64,000 bases of DNA from Roseateles sp. (GTDB lineage Bacteria; Pseudomonadota; Gammaproteobacteria; Burkholderiales; Burkholderiaceae_C), in contig JAFALK010000048.1 in assembly GCA_019234295.1 (NCBI GenBank), positions 1 through 64,000 on the forward strand, in the 5' to 3' direction. A model generated the notes under the pieces. The model did no database searches and was not told the origin of the DNA. It saw only the letters and a program-made list of their open reading frames with translations. Positions within the stretch are counted from its first letter, which is position 1. Each line of letters begins with the position of its first letter. Position numbers and translations under genes: made by a program. Shown here in pieces: positions 1-7,122 of the stretch.

Positions 1-1
1 G

Positions 2-322
2 CTGTGGCCGGCCGCCTGGCTGACAAGCTACATGCTGTTCAGTCGCGTCCGCAACGCCGCCGAGCACGGTGCGCTTGCCGGAACGCATACGGCCGACCCA
101 TGGCGCAACACGCGCAGCGTGCGGGCTCGCTGGTACGAGCGACTCACAGTCGCACCGAACCATGTGAACTTCCATTTCGAGCATCATCTCGCCCCGACCG
201 TGCCCGCCTACCGTTTGCCAGCACTGCACCGCTGGTGCATGGAGCAGGGTGTCTACGAGCGCGCCACGTTGGAGCGGAGCTACGCTCACGTATTGAGTCG
301 CCTGGTTGGCGTTGCACCCTGA
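2..322 (+). CDS. Fatty acid desaturase, C-terminal part (cut by window edge)
   Basis: The reading frame is open from the first bases of the window and ends at 322, so only the last 106 residues are visible. They contain the third histidine box of membrane fatty acid desaturases (NFHFEHHLAP), preceded by an RNAAEHG segment that matches the usual end of the second membrane hairpin. These boxes bind the di-iron centre that inserts a double bond into an acyl chain in the inner membrane. The first two histidine boxes would lie outside the window. The tail after the box is of normal length, so the gene seems intact at this end. The exact substrate cannot be told. Confidence 0.8.
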   Translation: MWPAAWLTSYMLFSRVRNAAEHGALAGTHTADPWRNTRSVRARWYERLTVAPNHVNFHFEHHLAPTVPAYRLPALHRWCMEQGVYERATLERSYAHVLSRLVGVAP

Positions 323-405
323 GCATGGGGGCCACGGCCGGTGGCCAATGACGGCTGATCAGGTCTGGGTCGTCGTGGTCGCCGCCTAGCGCCACGCGCG
401 CTGCA

Positions 406-773
406 TCACGCCAGCCGCGATCCGCCCCAACGGAACCTGGCGCCCGTCGCGAGGCGGGCGAGAAGGCCCAGCGTGGTCAGCACCGGCTTGAGCACCGCCT
501 TGAGTAGCGCTAGGGGCAGCGACGCGAACTGGGCGCGCAGCCGCGCAGCCGCGCCGGCACGCTCGGCGAGGTCGCGACCATGACCTGCGAAATTCCCGAG
601 TCGGCCGCGCTAGGTGGGAGGCGCGGCATGAAGCAGACGATCACGGCCGTGAGGAGCGGCGTCCACGCCAGCAGCGCGAGCCGCCGCCAAGCCGTCAGTG
701 CGGCGAAGCCGGCGAGCGCGAATTCGCTGAGGCGCGCAGAGCCGGCAACCGCGAGCCCTCGGCGCAGAAATCA
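406..773 (-). pseudogene. Possible decayed membrane protein remnant
   Basis: The 629 bases between the desaturase and the esterase hold no convincing intact gene. On the minus strand two overlapping frames read like protein. From about 773 to 590 there is a hydrophobic stretch with segments such as FALAGFAALTAW and LLTAVIVCF. From about 590 to 406 a second frame, shifted by one base, reads SLPLALLKAVLKP and ARFRWGG and then stops. Neither has a credible start and the two are joined only by a frameshift. I read this as a broken membrane-protein gene, possibly the C-terminal end of a family 2 glycosyltransferase, but the assignment is weak. The rest of the stretch shows nothing. Confidence 0.25.
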
Positions 774-951
774 GGCTGATGCTGGGGACTACTCTGCATC
801 CTCAACGGGATTGACACCGGCCATTGTCAAAGGAGGGCCGTCTATGCAGGCCAGGGTGCGGCGGTCGGCGGGTTGCTGGTGAGCTGACATCAATCGCTGC
901 TGCACTGATCGTCAACCTAGGTCCTGGACTTCAGCTTCTTGCAGTTTCTAG

Positions 952-1896
952 TCACTGCGCGGCCATGGGTTTGAATAGTCCATTCACCTCCAGCCAATGC
1001 ACGAACACTGGCAGCCAGCCGTTCGCGGTGTTGCCCGGATATCCCAATCCGAATCCATGCCCGCCGTTCTGATAGAGGTGAAATTCGACCGGGCGCCCGG
1101 CATCGAACCAAGACTTCACGACGCCGAACTGGCCGCGGAACAGGAAGTCGTCGGAGGCGATGACGTTGAACATCGGCGGTGCATCCTTCGGGACGTCCAC
1201 AGGGCCCATGCCGCCATAGATCGGCGCGATGAAGGCGAGCTTCATGGTGCTGGAGTGCAGCGTTGCATGCAGGGTGAGTGCGGCGCCGGCTGAGAAGCCC
1301 ACCATACCGATGCGATGCGGATCGACGCCCCACGCCTTGGCTCGCGAGACAATGAGCCCATACGCCGCCTCGGCATCGGCCAGTTGCAAGGAGAGATCGG
1401 GGCTCAGCGGTGCCGATGCGGGCTGACCTGAGCCAACGGCTGCGAACAGGCGGTCCATGGACGCCTGCAGCTTGTCCAGTGAGTCCGGCGTGGGGATGAG
1501 TCGGTACTTGAGCACGAAGGCTGCGATGCCGCGGTCGGCGAGGGCCTTGGCGACTTTCCATCCCTCGTTGTTGATCGAAAGCCAGCGAAAGGCGCCGCCC
1601 GGCGCAACGATGACGGCGGCGCCATTGCCCGTACCGGGCGCGGGCAGAAATGGGGTGAGGGTCGCGGTGCTGACGTTATGCACCATCGGCTCGCCCCACT
1701 GGCGGAACCAACCTTCGGGTGCAGGCTGCTGCTCGACGCCGCCCGAGCCGAGCCGGATGGACTCAGGCTCGGCGGGCGGCTGCAGCGGATGCAGAGCGCC
1801 GTCCTGCGCGAAGGCGCAGGTGGCGGGCGTCAGAAGCAGGACCAGAGCGGTGCCGGCCGACAACAGCGCGGTGCGCATTGAAAGTGAGCAAAGCAT
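952..1896 (-). CDS. Secreted alpha/beta hydrolase, acetyl-xylan-esterase-like
   Basis: A 314-residue protein with an N-terminal signal peptide (hydrophobic core LLSAGTALVLLL, likely cleavage after AFA). It carries the BD-FAE/esterase-lipase pattern: an oxyanion segment APGGAF, the nucleophile elbow GFSAG, an aspartate in SDDFLF and a histidine in NGGHGFG, which complete a catalytic triad. Such enzymes remove acetyl or other ester groups from plant polysaccharides in the periplasm or outside. It sits 55 bases downstream of the GH3 glycosidase on the same strand, so the two probably form one transcript for hemicellulose use. The start is taken at 1896; a second ATG at 1878 gives an equally good signal peptide. 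Neither has a clear ribosome binding site. Confidence 0.8.
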   Translation of the reverse strand: MLCSLSMRTALLSAGTALVLLLTPATCAFAQDGALHPLQPPAEPESIRLGSGGVEQQPAPEGWFRQWGEPMVHNVSTATLTPFLPAPGTGNGAAVIVAPGGAFRWLSINNEGWKVAKALADRGIAAFVLKYRLIPTPDSLDKLQASMDRLFAAVGSGQPASAPLSPDLSLQLADAEAAYGLIVSRAKAWGVDPHRIGMVGFSAGAALTLHATLHSSTMKLAFIAPIYGGMGPVDVPKDAPPMFNVIASDDFLFRGQFGVVKSWFDAGRPVEFHLYQNGGHGFGLGYPGNTANGWLPVFVHWLEVNGLFKPMAAQ

Positions 1897-1951
1897 GGGC
1901 GTCGATGAAATTGGGTCGTTGTTAAAAAAGGGGCGGCGGAGTTGCGCGTGC

Positions 1952-4609
1952 TCAGCGTGGGAGGAGCACCTGCCGTGCCCAGGTGAACTTCGCGCTTTCG
2001 GACGGCGCACCCGTCCCCGGCTGCCCGCCACCGACGCTCAGCCAGTAGCTGCCCGGCATGATCTGCCGGACGCCGTCGCGGTCCACGAAGCTGAGGTCGC
2101 GCGCGCTCAGCCGGAAGCTCAGTTCGCGTCTCTCGCCGGCCTTCAGCTGCACGCGTTGGACGCCTCGAAGCGCAAGGCGCGGGCCGCCTTCGAAATGAAA
2201 GGGGCTGATGTAGAGCTGCACGACCTCATCGCCGTCGCGGGCGCTCGTGTTGCTGACCGCCGTTCGAACCAGCAGGCTCGGCTCGGCGCCTTCTTCGTGC
2301 GTCTCGATCGTGGGCGCTTCGTAGCGGAAGGTCGAATAGCTCAAGCCGTGTCCGAACGGATACACCGTCTCGCCTTCGAAGAAGCGATAGGTGCGTCCAG
2401 CCATGCGGTAGTCGTCGAAAGGCGGCAGATCGTCAGCGCTGCGATAGAACGTGACCGGCAGGCGCCCGGCCGGATTCACGGCGCCCGTGAGCACCTGCGC
2501 GACGGACTGCCCCCCGCCTTCGCCCGGATACCAGGCCTGCAGGATCGCCGCGGCGTTCGCCTTCGCCCAGGACAGATCGACCGCACTGCCGCTGAGGTTC
2601 ACGACGACCAGCGGCTTCGCGAACTGCGCCGCGGCCTTCAGGTAAGCGCGCTGATCGCCGGGGAGGTCGAGCTTGGTGCGGTCGCCGCCCTGGAAGCCGT
2701 CGATCTTGACAGGCATCTCCTCGCCCTCGAGGTCCGAGGTCAGGCCGACCACCGCCACGATCACGTTCGCGTCGCGCGCAGCGGCGCGCAACTCGGCCAG
2801 CGGCTGGCGCGACACGCGCTTCCAGATCATGCCGGGCGGTGCGGCCGCGCCCGTTTCGGTCTCGAACCGCAAGGCGTAACGCAGGCCCTTTTTCAGCTCC
2901 AGCTGCGTCAAGGGCACGGGTTCTGCCCAGCGGGTCGGGCGAGAGGCCAGAACCACATCGTGTCCGCCAACCCGCACCCACCCCTTGATGCCCGCGACGC
3001 CCAGTCGGTAGGTCCCCGTCTCCGGGGCGACGATGAAGCCGGTCCAGACGGTGCGCGTCGCTGCTGTGCCCGCGTCAGTGAAGTCCTGCGCACGTGACTC
3101 GAGCTTGGGCACGACGTGGTTGGCGAAGGCGGTCGCCTGAAAGCGGCGCCGGCCTTCTTCGCTCGGAGAGCCCGGTTCCAGCTTGAAGTAGCTCGCGCGC
3201 AGCCCGGCGCTGCCATCGGGCGCGAGGAAGGCGCTGGCTGGCACCGGATCTCCGTCGGTGATGGAAGGACCAAACGGCACGAGCTTCACCTGACCCGGCG
3301 TCAGCTGCTGGCGCAGCCCCTCGAACACGGTGAGCGTCGGCCCCGTCTGGTCGGATGAATAGTTGCCCCGCATCACGCGCCTCGCGTCCGCCAGAGGGCC
3401 GACCACCGCAATGCGTGCCGAGGCGCGTAGCGGCAACGTACCGTCGTTCTTGAGCAGCACCAGGCTCTCAAGCGCGGCGCGCAGCGCAAGGGCGCGATGC
3501 TCGGCCGAGTTGATCGTCTCCGGAGCCGGGAAGCTGCGCTCGGCCAGGCCGGGCAGGTCGCCGTTGCGCAGCCGAGCGGCGAAGAGCCGCACCAGGGCGC
3601 TGTCGATGTCTGCCTGGCGGATGAAGCCTCGCGCCAGCGCCTGCTTGTAGCGCTCGCCCAGCCCCGGGGTGTGCGACAGCGTGGCCACATTGCACTCGTT
3701 GTCCACGCCAGCCTTCAAGGCCGCGGCCGCGCCTGCAGCCGCGTCGACCGCGTACTTGTGGTGCGCGCTGATGTCGATGACGGCATCGCAGTCCGACACT
3801 ACATAGCCGGTGAACCCCCAGTCCTGGCGCAAGGTCTTCACCAGCAGGCTCTGGCTGGCGCATGCGGGTTCGCCATTGATGCGGTTGTAGGCGCACATGA
3901 TCGAGCCGGCCTGCGCCTCGACGATCGCGGCGCGGAAAGCCGGGAGGTAGGTATCCTCCAGATCTTGGGTCGAAACCCAAACGTCTGCGGAGTGGCGCGT
4001 GGATTCAGGCCCGCTGTGCACGGCGAAATGCTTGGGGCTCGCAATCACCTGCGGCAGCGCTGCATCTTGGCCCTGCATGCCGCGCACGAAGGCCTTCGCC
4101 AGGGTCGCCGTGAGAAATGGATCCTCCCCATAGGTTTCCTGGCCACGGCCCCAGCGGGGATCGCGGAAGATGTTGATGTTTGGCGACCAAGTGTCAAGTG
4201 AGCCGCCGATCCGATTCGGGTTGGCCTTGCCGCGTCCGAGCGCGTAGACGGCCCGCACCTCGGTGCTGATGGACGCGGCAACCTCGCCCAGAAGGCGTTC
4301 ATCGAAGGTTGCCGCCAGCCCCACAGGCTCGGGGAAGTTGGTCGTCGCGCCAGGGCCGAAGGCCCCATGCAGCGATTCGGTCCACCAGTTGTAGGCCGGA
4401 ATGTGCAGCCGCTCGATGGCGGGAGCGCCATTGAGCAGCTGCTCGACCTTCTCATCGAGCGTGAGCTTCGAAACGATCTGCAGGGCTTGGGCGTCGGCGT
4501 CGGCGTAGGAATCGATGGGCGGCGATGCGCTCGACAGGCTGCTGAACAAGAGGCACAAGGCCAGGCCGGCGACGGGAAGGATCTTCACGCGGTCTCCCAA
4601 TGAGTTCAT
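1952..4609 (-). CDS. Glycoside hydrolase family 3 with PA14 domain (beta-glucosidase/xylosidase)
   Basis: An 885-residue secreted enzyme. A signal peptide (core LALCLLFSSL) leads into the GH3 TIM barrel, with WWTESLHG near residue 75, KHFAVHSG near 193 and the nucleophile motif GYVVSDCDA, where Asp273 is the predicted catalytic residue. The alpha/beta sandwich follows, interrupted at about 455-600 by a PA14 domain (GLRASYFKLEPGS, then APETGTYRLGV), and a fibronectin-III-like domain closes the protein. This order is that of GH3 beta-glucosidases and beta-xylosidases that trim oligosaccharides; which sugar is preferred cannot be read. The start at 4609 is preferred over 4645 because a LacI-type operator at 4623-4636 would otherwise lie inside the gene. 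Confidence 0.88.
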   Translation of the reverse strand: MNSLGDRVKILPVAGLALCLLFSSLSSASPPIDSYADADAQALQIVSKLTLDEKVEQLLNGAPAIERLHIPAYNWWTESLHGAFGPGATTNFPEPVGLAATFDERLLGEVAASISTEVRAVYALGRGKANPNRIGGSLDTWSPNINIFRDPRWGRGQETYGEDPFLTATLAKAFVRGMQGQDAALPQVIASPKHFAVHSGPESTRHSADVWVSTQDLEDTYLPAFRAAIVEAQAGSIMCAYNRINGEPACASQSLLVKTLRQDWGFTGYVVSDCDAVIDISAHHKYAVDAAAGAAAALKAGVDNECNVATLSHTPGLGERYKQALARGFIRQADIDSALVRLFAARLRNGDLPGLAERSFPAPETINSAEHRALALRAALESLVLLKNDGTLPLRASARIAVVGPLADARRVMRGNYSSDQTGPTLTVFEGLRQQLTPGQVKLVPFGPSITDGDPVPASAFLAPDGSAGLRASYFKLEPGSPSEEGRRRFQATAFANHVVPKLESRAQDFTDAGTAATRTVWTGFIVAPETGTYRLGVAGIKGWVRVGGHDVVLASRPTRWAEPVPLTQLELKKGLRYALRFETETGAAAPPGMIWKRVSRQPLAELRAAARDANVIVAVVGLTSDLEGEEMPVKIDGFQGGDRTKLDLPGDQRAYLKAAAQFAKPLVVVNLSGSAVDLSWAKANAAAILQAWYPGEGGGQSVAQVLTGAVNPAGRLPVTFYRSADDLPPFDDYRMAGRTYRFFEGETVYPFGHGLSYSTFRYEAPTIETHEEGAEPSLLVRTAVSNTSARDGDEVVQLYISPFHFEGGPRLALRGVQRVQLKAGERRELSFRLSARDLSFVDRDGVRQIMPGSYWLSVGGGQPGTGAPSESAKFTWARQVLLPR

Positions 4610-4622
4610 TTGCGCGCATTGT

Positions 4623-4636
4623 GTGGTAGCGCAACC
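4623..4636 (-). promoter_or_regulatory. LacI-family (XylR/GalR-like) operator before the GH3 gene
   Basis: TGGTAGCGCAACCA is a near-perfect 14-base palindrome (TGGTWGCGCWACCA). It closely resembles the TGGTAGCGCTANCA boxes of LacI-family sugar regulators such as XylR of Xanthomonas. It sits 14 bases upstream of the chosen GH3 start, where a repressor would block transcription. No LacI-family gene is in the window, so the regulator must lie elsewhere. Confidence 0.55.
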
Positions 4637-4870
4637 AAATTTCAATATCCGTGCTTACGCGGAGCAGCGCACGTCAGTTTGTGAAAAGGCCCTTTAGGCG
4701 GCCGTGGCGGCACCGACCGCCATGAACGCCGTGCCGAGTCGAATCTGAGCCGGCGGGTCTTGGCGGACCGCGCCGTTTTTTTGCGCAGAGGTGTGCAGGG
4801 CGTGATCACCGTGGAGATGGTCGGCTAGGCAGGCTGCTGCAGAGCAGCATCGCCCGCTCCCCGAACGAGT

Positions 4871-5376
4871 GCCATCGAGCGGGAGTTGCGAGACGGCATG
4901 CTGCTGGCTGCGCTGGCGCTCATCCTCCTGCCGGTGGTGCCGACGATGTCGGTGGGGGCTCTTTCGGCGGCGGCTTGCGCCCTGGGCTTGGCAACGTCCG
5001 CGCCCTCAGTTGCGCAAGTGCAGGCGCCTGGTCCGGTCGGCAGTGCCCTGAGACCGCGCGAGGCCCTGCTGGTCGTGCTGCTGCTGGCCGCAGGCGCCGT
5101 GCCGGCTGGCAACGTCCGGCGATGCCTGGGCGGCGTGGCCGCTGACATCGGTGTTGCACTGGCCGGCTTGGTGGACGCCCATGCGCCCATCGCAGCCCTG
5201 GCGGCGCAGCACGCGGCGGGCAGCCTGTCGCTGGCGCATTGGTTGGCTGGTGTGCGGGTGGCGATCAGTGCCAACACGCTGACACACATCGGCGAGGCGG
5301 CCATGGCGGCCGTGGCGGCCGTGGCGGGTGGCTCGGCGTTTGCGCTGATCGGTCAGTTCGGCATTGCAAGAGGCAT
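4871..5376 (+). pseudogene. Decayed MgtC/SapB-type membrane protein with DUF4010 (internal deletions)
   Basis: An open frame without a good start or ribosome binding site shows pieces of the DUF4010 membrane domain in the right order. First comes ERELRDGMLLAALALILLP, the usual opening helix. Then, after a gap where about 100 residues are expected, come LRPREALLVVLLLAAGAV, VALAGLVDAHAPIAALA and ISANTLTHIGEAAMA, the conserved late part (LxGLxDxHA and SxNT). The N-terminal MgtC half is missing and the frame runs on into the 3' end of the next gene on the opposite strand. An in-frame tandem repeat at 5297-5333 adds alanine-valine units. I read it as a gene eroded by deletion. Family recognition is from motif memory only. 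Confidence 0.5.
5297..5333 (+). repeat. Short tandem repeat GCGGCCRTG
   Basis: Four imperfect copies of a nine-base unit (GCGGCCATG/GCGGCCGTG/GCGGGTGGC type) lie inside the decayed DUF4010 frame. They are in frame and code for Ala-Ala-Met/Val units. The array probably grew by replication slippage after the gene lost function. Confidence 0.6.
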
Positions 5377-5390
5377 CGCCTCGGCTCCGC

Positions 5391-6749
5391 TCAATCAAGA
5401 GTGGCCTGCCCAAGATACTCGGGCACTTCACAGACCCAGCGTAACTCCCGCTCGATTCTCTGGCGCAGCGCATCGGCCGCCGGTGGTTCGCCGTGAGTGA
5501 TGAAGGTGCGCAGAGGGGGGCGCGTGAAGCCGCGCAGCCAACCCAGCATTTCGTCCGCGTCCGCATGCCCAGACAGATTCCCGAGCATGGCGACCTCAGC
5601 ACGCACCGGCACGTCCTCGCCGTGGATGCGCAAGCTCCGGGCCCCATTGGCCAAGGCCGCACCGCGAGTGCCGCCGGCCTGGAACGAGGTCAGCAGGATC
5701 GTCGTGCGCCAGTCGGGTGCGAAGGCTGCCAGATGATGCACGACGCGTCCGCCGGTGGCCATGCCGCTGGCAGCGATGATGATCATCGGTCCCCGCCGGG
5801 TGTTCAGCTCGCGCGACTCGTCGGGCGTGTTGACGATGTGCGCCGCATGGCACATGGAAGAGCAGGCCTGCTCGTCCAGCCGGTGCTGGGCCCGGTAGCG
5901 CCAGTACAGCTGCGTGGCGTCCGCCGCCATCGGGCTGTTTAGGTAGACCGGCAGATCGGGGATTGCTCCGTCACGCTTCAGCTGGGCAATGCAATGCATC
6001 AGCGTCTGCGCCCGACCGACCGCGAAGGCCGGTATCAGCAGCACGCCTGCGCGCGCGGCGGTGCGTCGGATGACCTGGGCCAGCTGGGCCAGCACGTCGA
6101 CCGGTTCGTGCAGCCGGTCGCCATAGGTCGACTCGACGACCAGGTAGTCGGCACCCTCCATGCGCTCGGGCGGCCGCAGCACCAAGTCATTAGGGCGGCC
6201 CAGATCTCCTGAGAAGAGGATGGAGCGGCCACCCCCTTCGATGTGGACGAAGGCCGAGCCCAGCATATGGCCCGAAGGGGTCAGTGTCGCCTTCAGGCCG
6301 CGCACGGGTTGCCAGGACTCGCCGGTGTCGACGGGGTGCAGCAGCTTGAGCGCCTGGCTCGCGTCTGCCTCGGTGTACAGCGGCTGCGCGGGCTTGTGCT
6401 TGGAGAAGCCGTGCCGGTTGGCGAAGTCGGCCTCTTCCTCCTGCAGATGCGCACTATCAGGCAGCATGATGCCGCACAGGTCCCGGGTGGCGGGGGTGCA
6501 AAAAACCTTGCCGCGAAAGCCCTGGCGAACGAGCAGGGGCAGGTAGCCGCTGTGGTCGATGTGGGCGTGCGTGAGCACCATCGCGTCGATATCGTTTGCT
6601 GCGACGGGCAAGGGCTGCCAGTTTCGCAGCCGTAGCTGCTTGTAGCCCTGAAAGAGCCCGCAATCGACCATCAGGCTCGCGCCTTGGTGGCGCAGCAGGT
6701 ACTTCGACCCGGTCACGGTGCCCGTGGCACCCAGGAACTGGAGTTGCAT
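5391..6749 (-). CDS. Beta-CASP metallo-beta-lactamase-fold hydrolase (RNase-like)
   Basis: A 452-residue protein with the metallo-beta-lactamase zinc motif HAHIDH at residues 61-66 and a GATGTVTGSKY opening typical of bacterial CPSF73/YSH1-like proteins. A beta-CASP insertion and a C-terminal SGHAD motif complete the RNA-specificity domain. Such proteins are RNA exo- or endonucleases, although the substrate of this stand-alone group is mostly unknown. The start at 6749 follows a strong ribosome binding site (GGAGAGG); a longer frame to 6791 has none. It is the last gene of a minus-strand series that begins with a universal stress protein, and similar genes are often next to stress-protein genes in beta- and gammaproteobacteria. 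Confidence 0.88.
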   Translation of the reverse strand: MQLQFLGATGTVTGSKYLLRHQGASLMVDCGLFQGYKQLRLRNWQPLPVAANDIDAMVLTHAHIDHSGYLPLLVRQGFRGKVFCTPATRDLCGIMLPDSAHLQEEEADFANRHGFSKHKPAQPLYTEADASQALKLLHPVDTGESWQPVRGLKATLTPSGHMLGSAFVHIEGGGRSILFSGDLGRPNDLVLRPPERMEGADYLVVESTYGDRLHEPVDVLAQLAQVIRRTAARAGVLLIPAFAVGRAQTLMHCIAQLKRDGAIPDLPVYLNSPMAADATQLYWRYRAQHRLDEQACSSMCHAAHIVNTPDESRELNTRRGPMIIIAASGMATGGRVVHHLAAFAPDWRTTILLTSFQAGGTRGAALANGARSLRIHGEDVPVRAEVAMLGNLSGHADADEMLGWLRGFTRPPLRTFITHGEPPAADALRQRIERELRWVCEVPEYLGQATLD

Positions 6750-6874
6750 TTCTGTCCTCTCCTGCGACGCGGCGACCTGGCCGCCTCGCAAACATTCGAC
6801 CTACTTCGCGCCCACCGCGCCCACCGCGCTCTACTGGTGGCGCTCAAGCTGCGGCCCCGCCCAGCCAAGCTCCG

Positions 6875-7120
6875 CTAGAAGAAGCGCTTCGCGACCACCG
6901 CCGTTACCAGGTAGGCCAGCGCCAGCGCTGCAAGACATGGATAGAACGAGGCGGGCAGCGGCCGCAAGCCGAACAGCGCGCCGGCCACGTGCAGCGCCCA
7001 ATCGAAGCCGGTGAGCGCCAGCGGCTCAGGAGACAGGTCGCACGTGAAGCGCGCCGGCAGCGACTCTCGCCGCCTCTCTAGCTCATCGAGCGTGACGGGA
7101 GAACTCGCGTTGACAGCCAT
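6875..7120 (-). CDS. Small membrane protein, resembles the C-terminal helix of a P-type ATPase
   Basis: An 81-residue protein. The first 35 residues are charged and contain a probable coiled segment (LDELERRRESL). The rest ends in one strong membrane helix (LAALALAYLVTAVVAKRFF) preceded by LRPLPASFYP. The second half resembles the last helix of magnesium-importing P-type ATPases (LPxSYFPxL, then a hydrophobic run and VK). No pump domains remain. It begins two bases after the stop of the acetyltransferase gene, so it is probably translationally coupled. Whether it is a working small protein or a truncated ATPase end cannot be told. Confidence 0.5.
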   Translation of the reverse strand: MAVNASSPVTLDELERRRESLPARFTCDLSPEPLALTGFDWALHVAGALFGLRPLPASFYPCLAALALAYLVTAVVAKRFF

Positions 7121-7122
7121 CT

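Noticed and set aside
580-882. Plus-strand frame MTCEIPESAALGGRR... as a gene
   Set aside because: It has no ribosome binding site, no recognisable domain, and an arginine- and alanine-rich composition typical of non-coding high-GC frames.
5239-5333. GCGGCC-type repeats as a CRISPR or minisatellite array
   Set aside because: Units are contiguous, nine bases long and in frame inside a decayed gene, without spacers.
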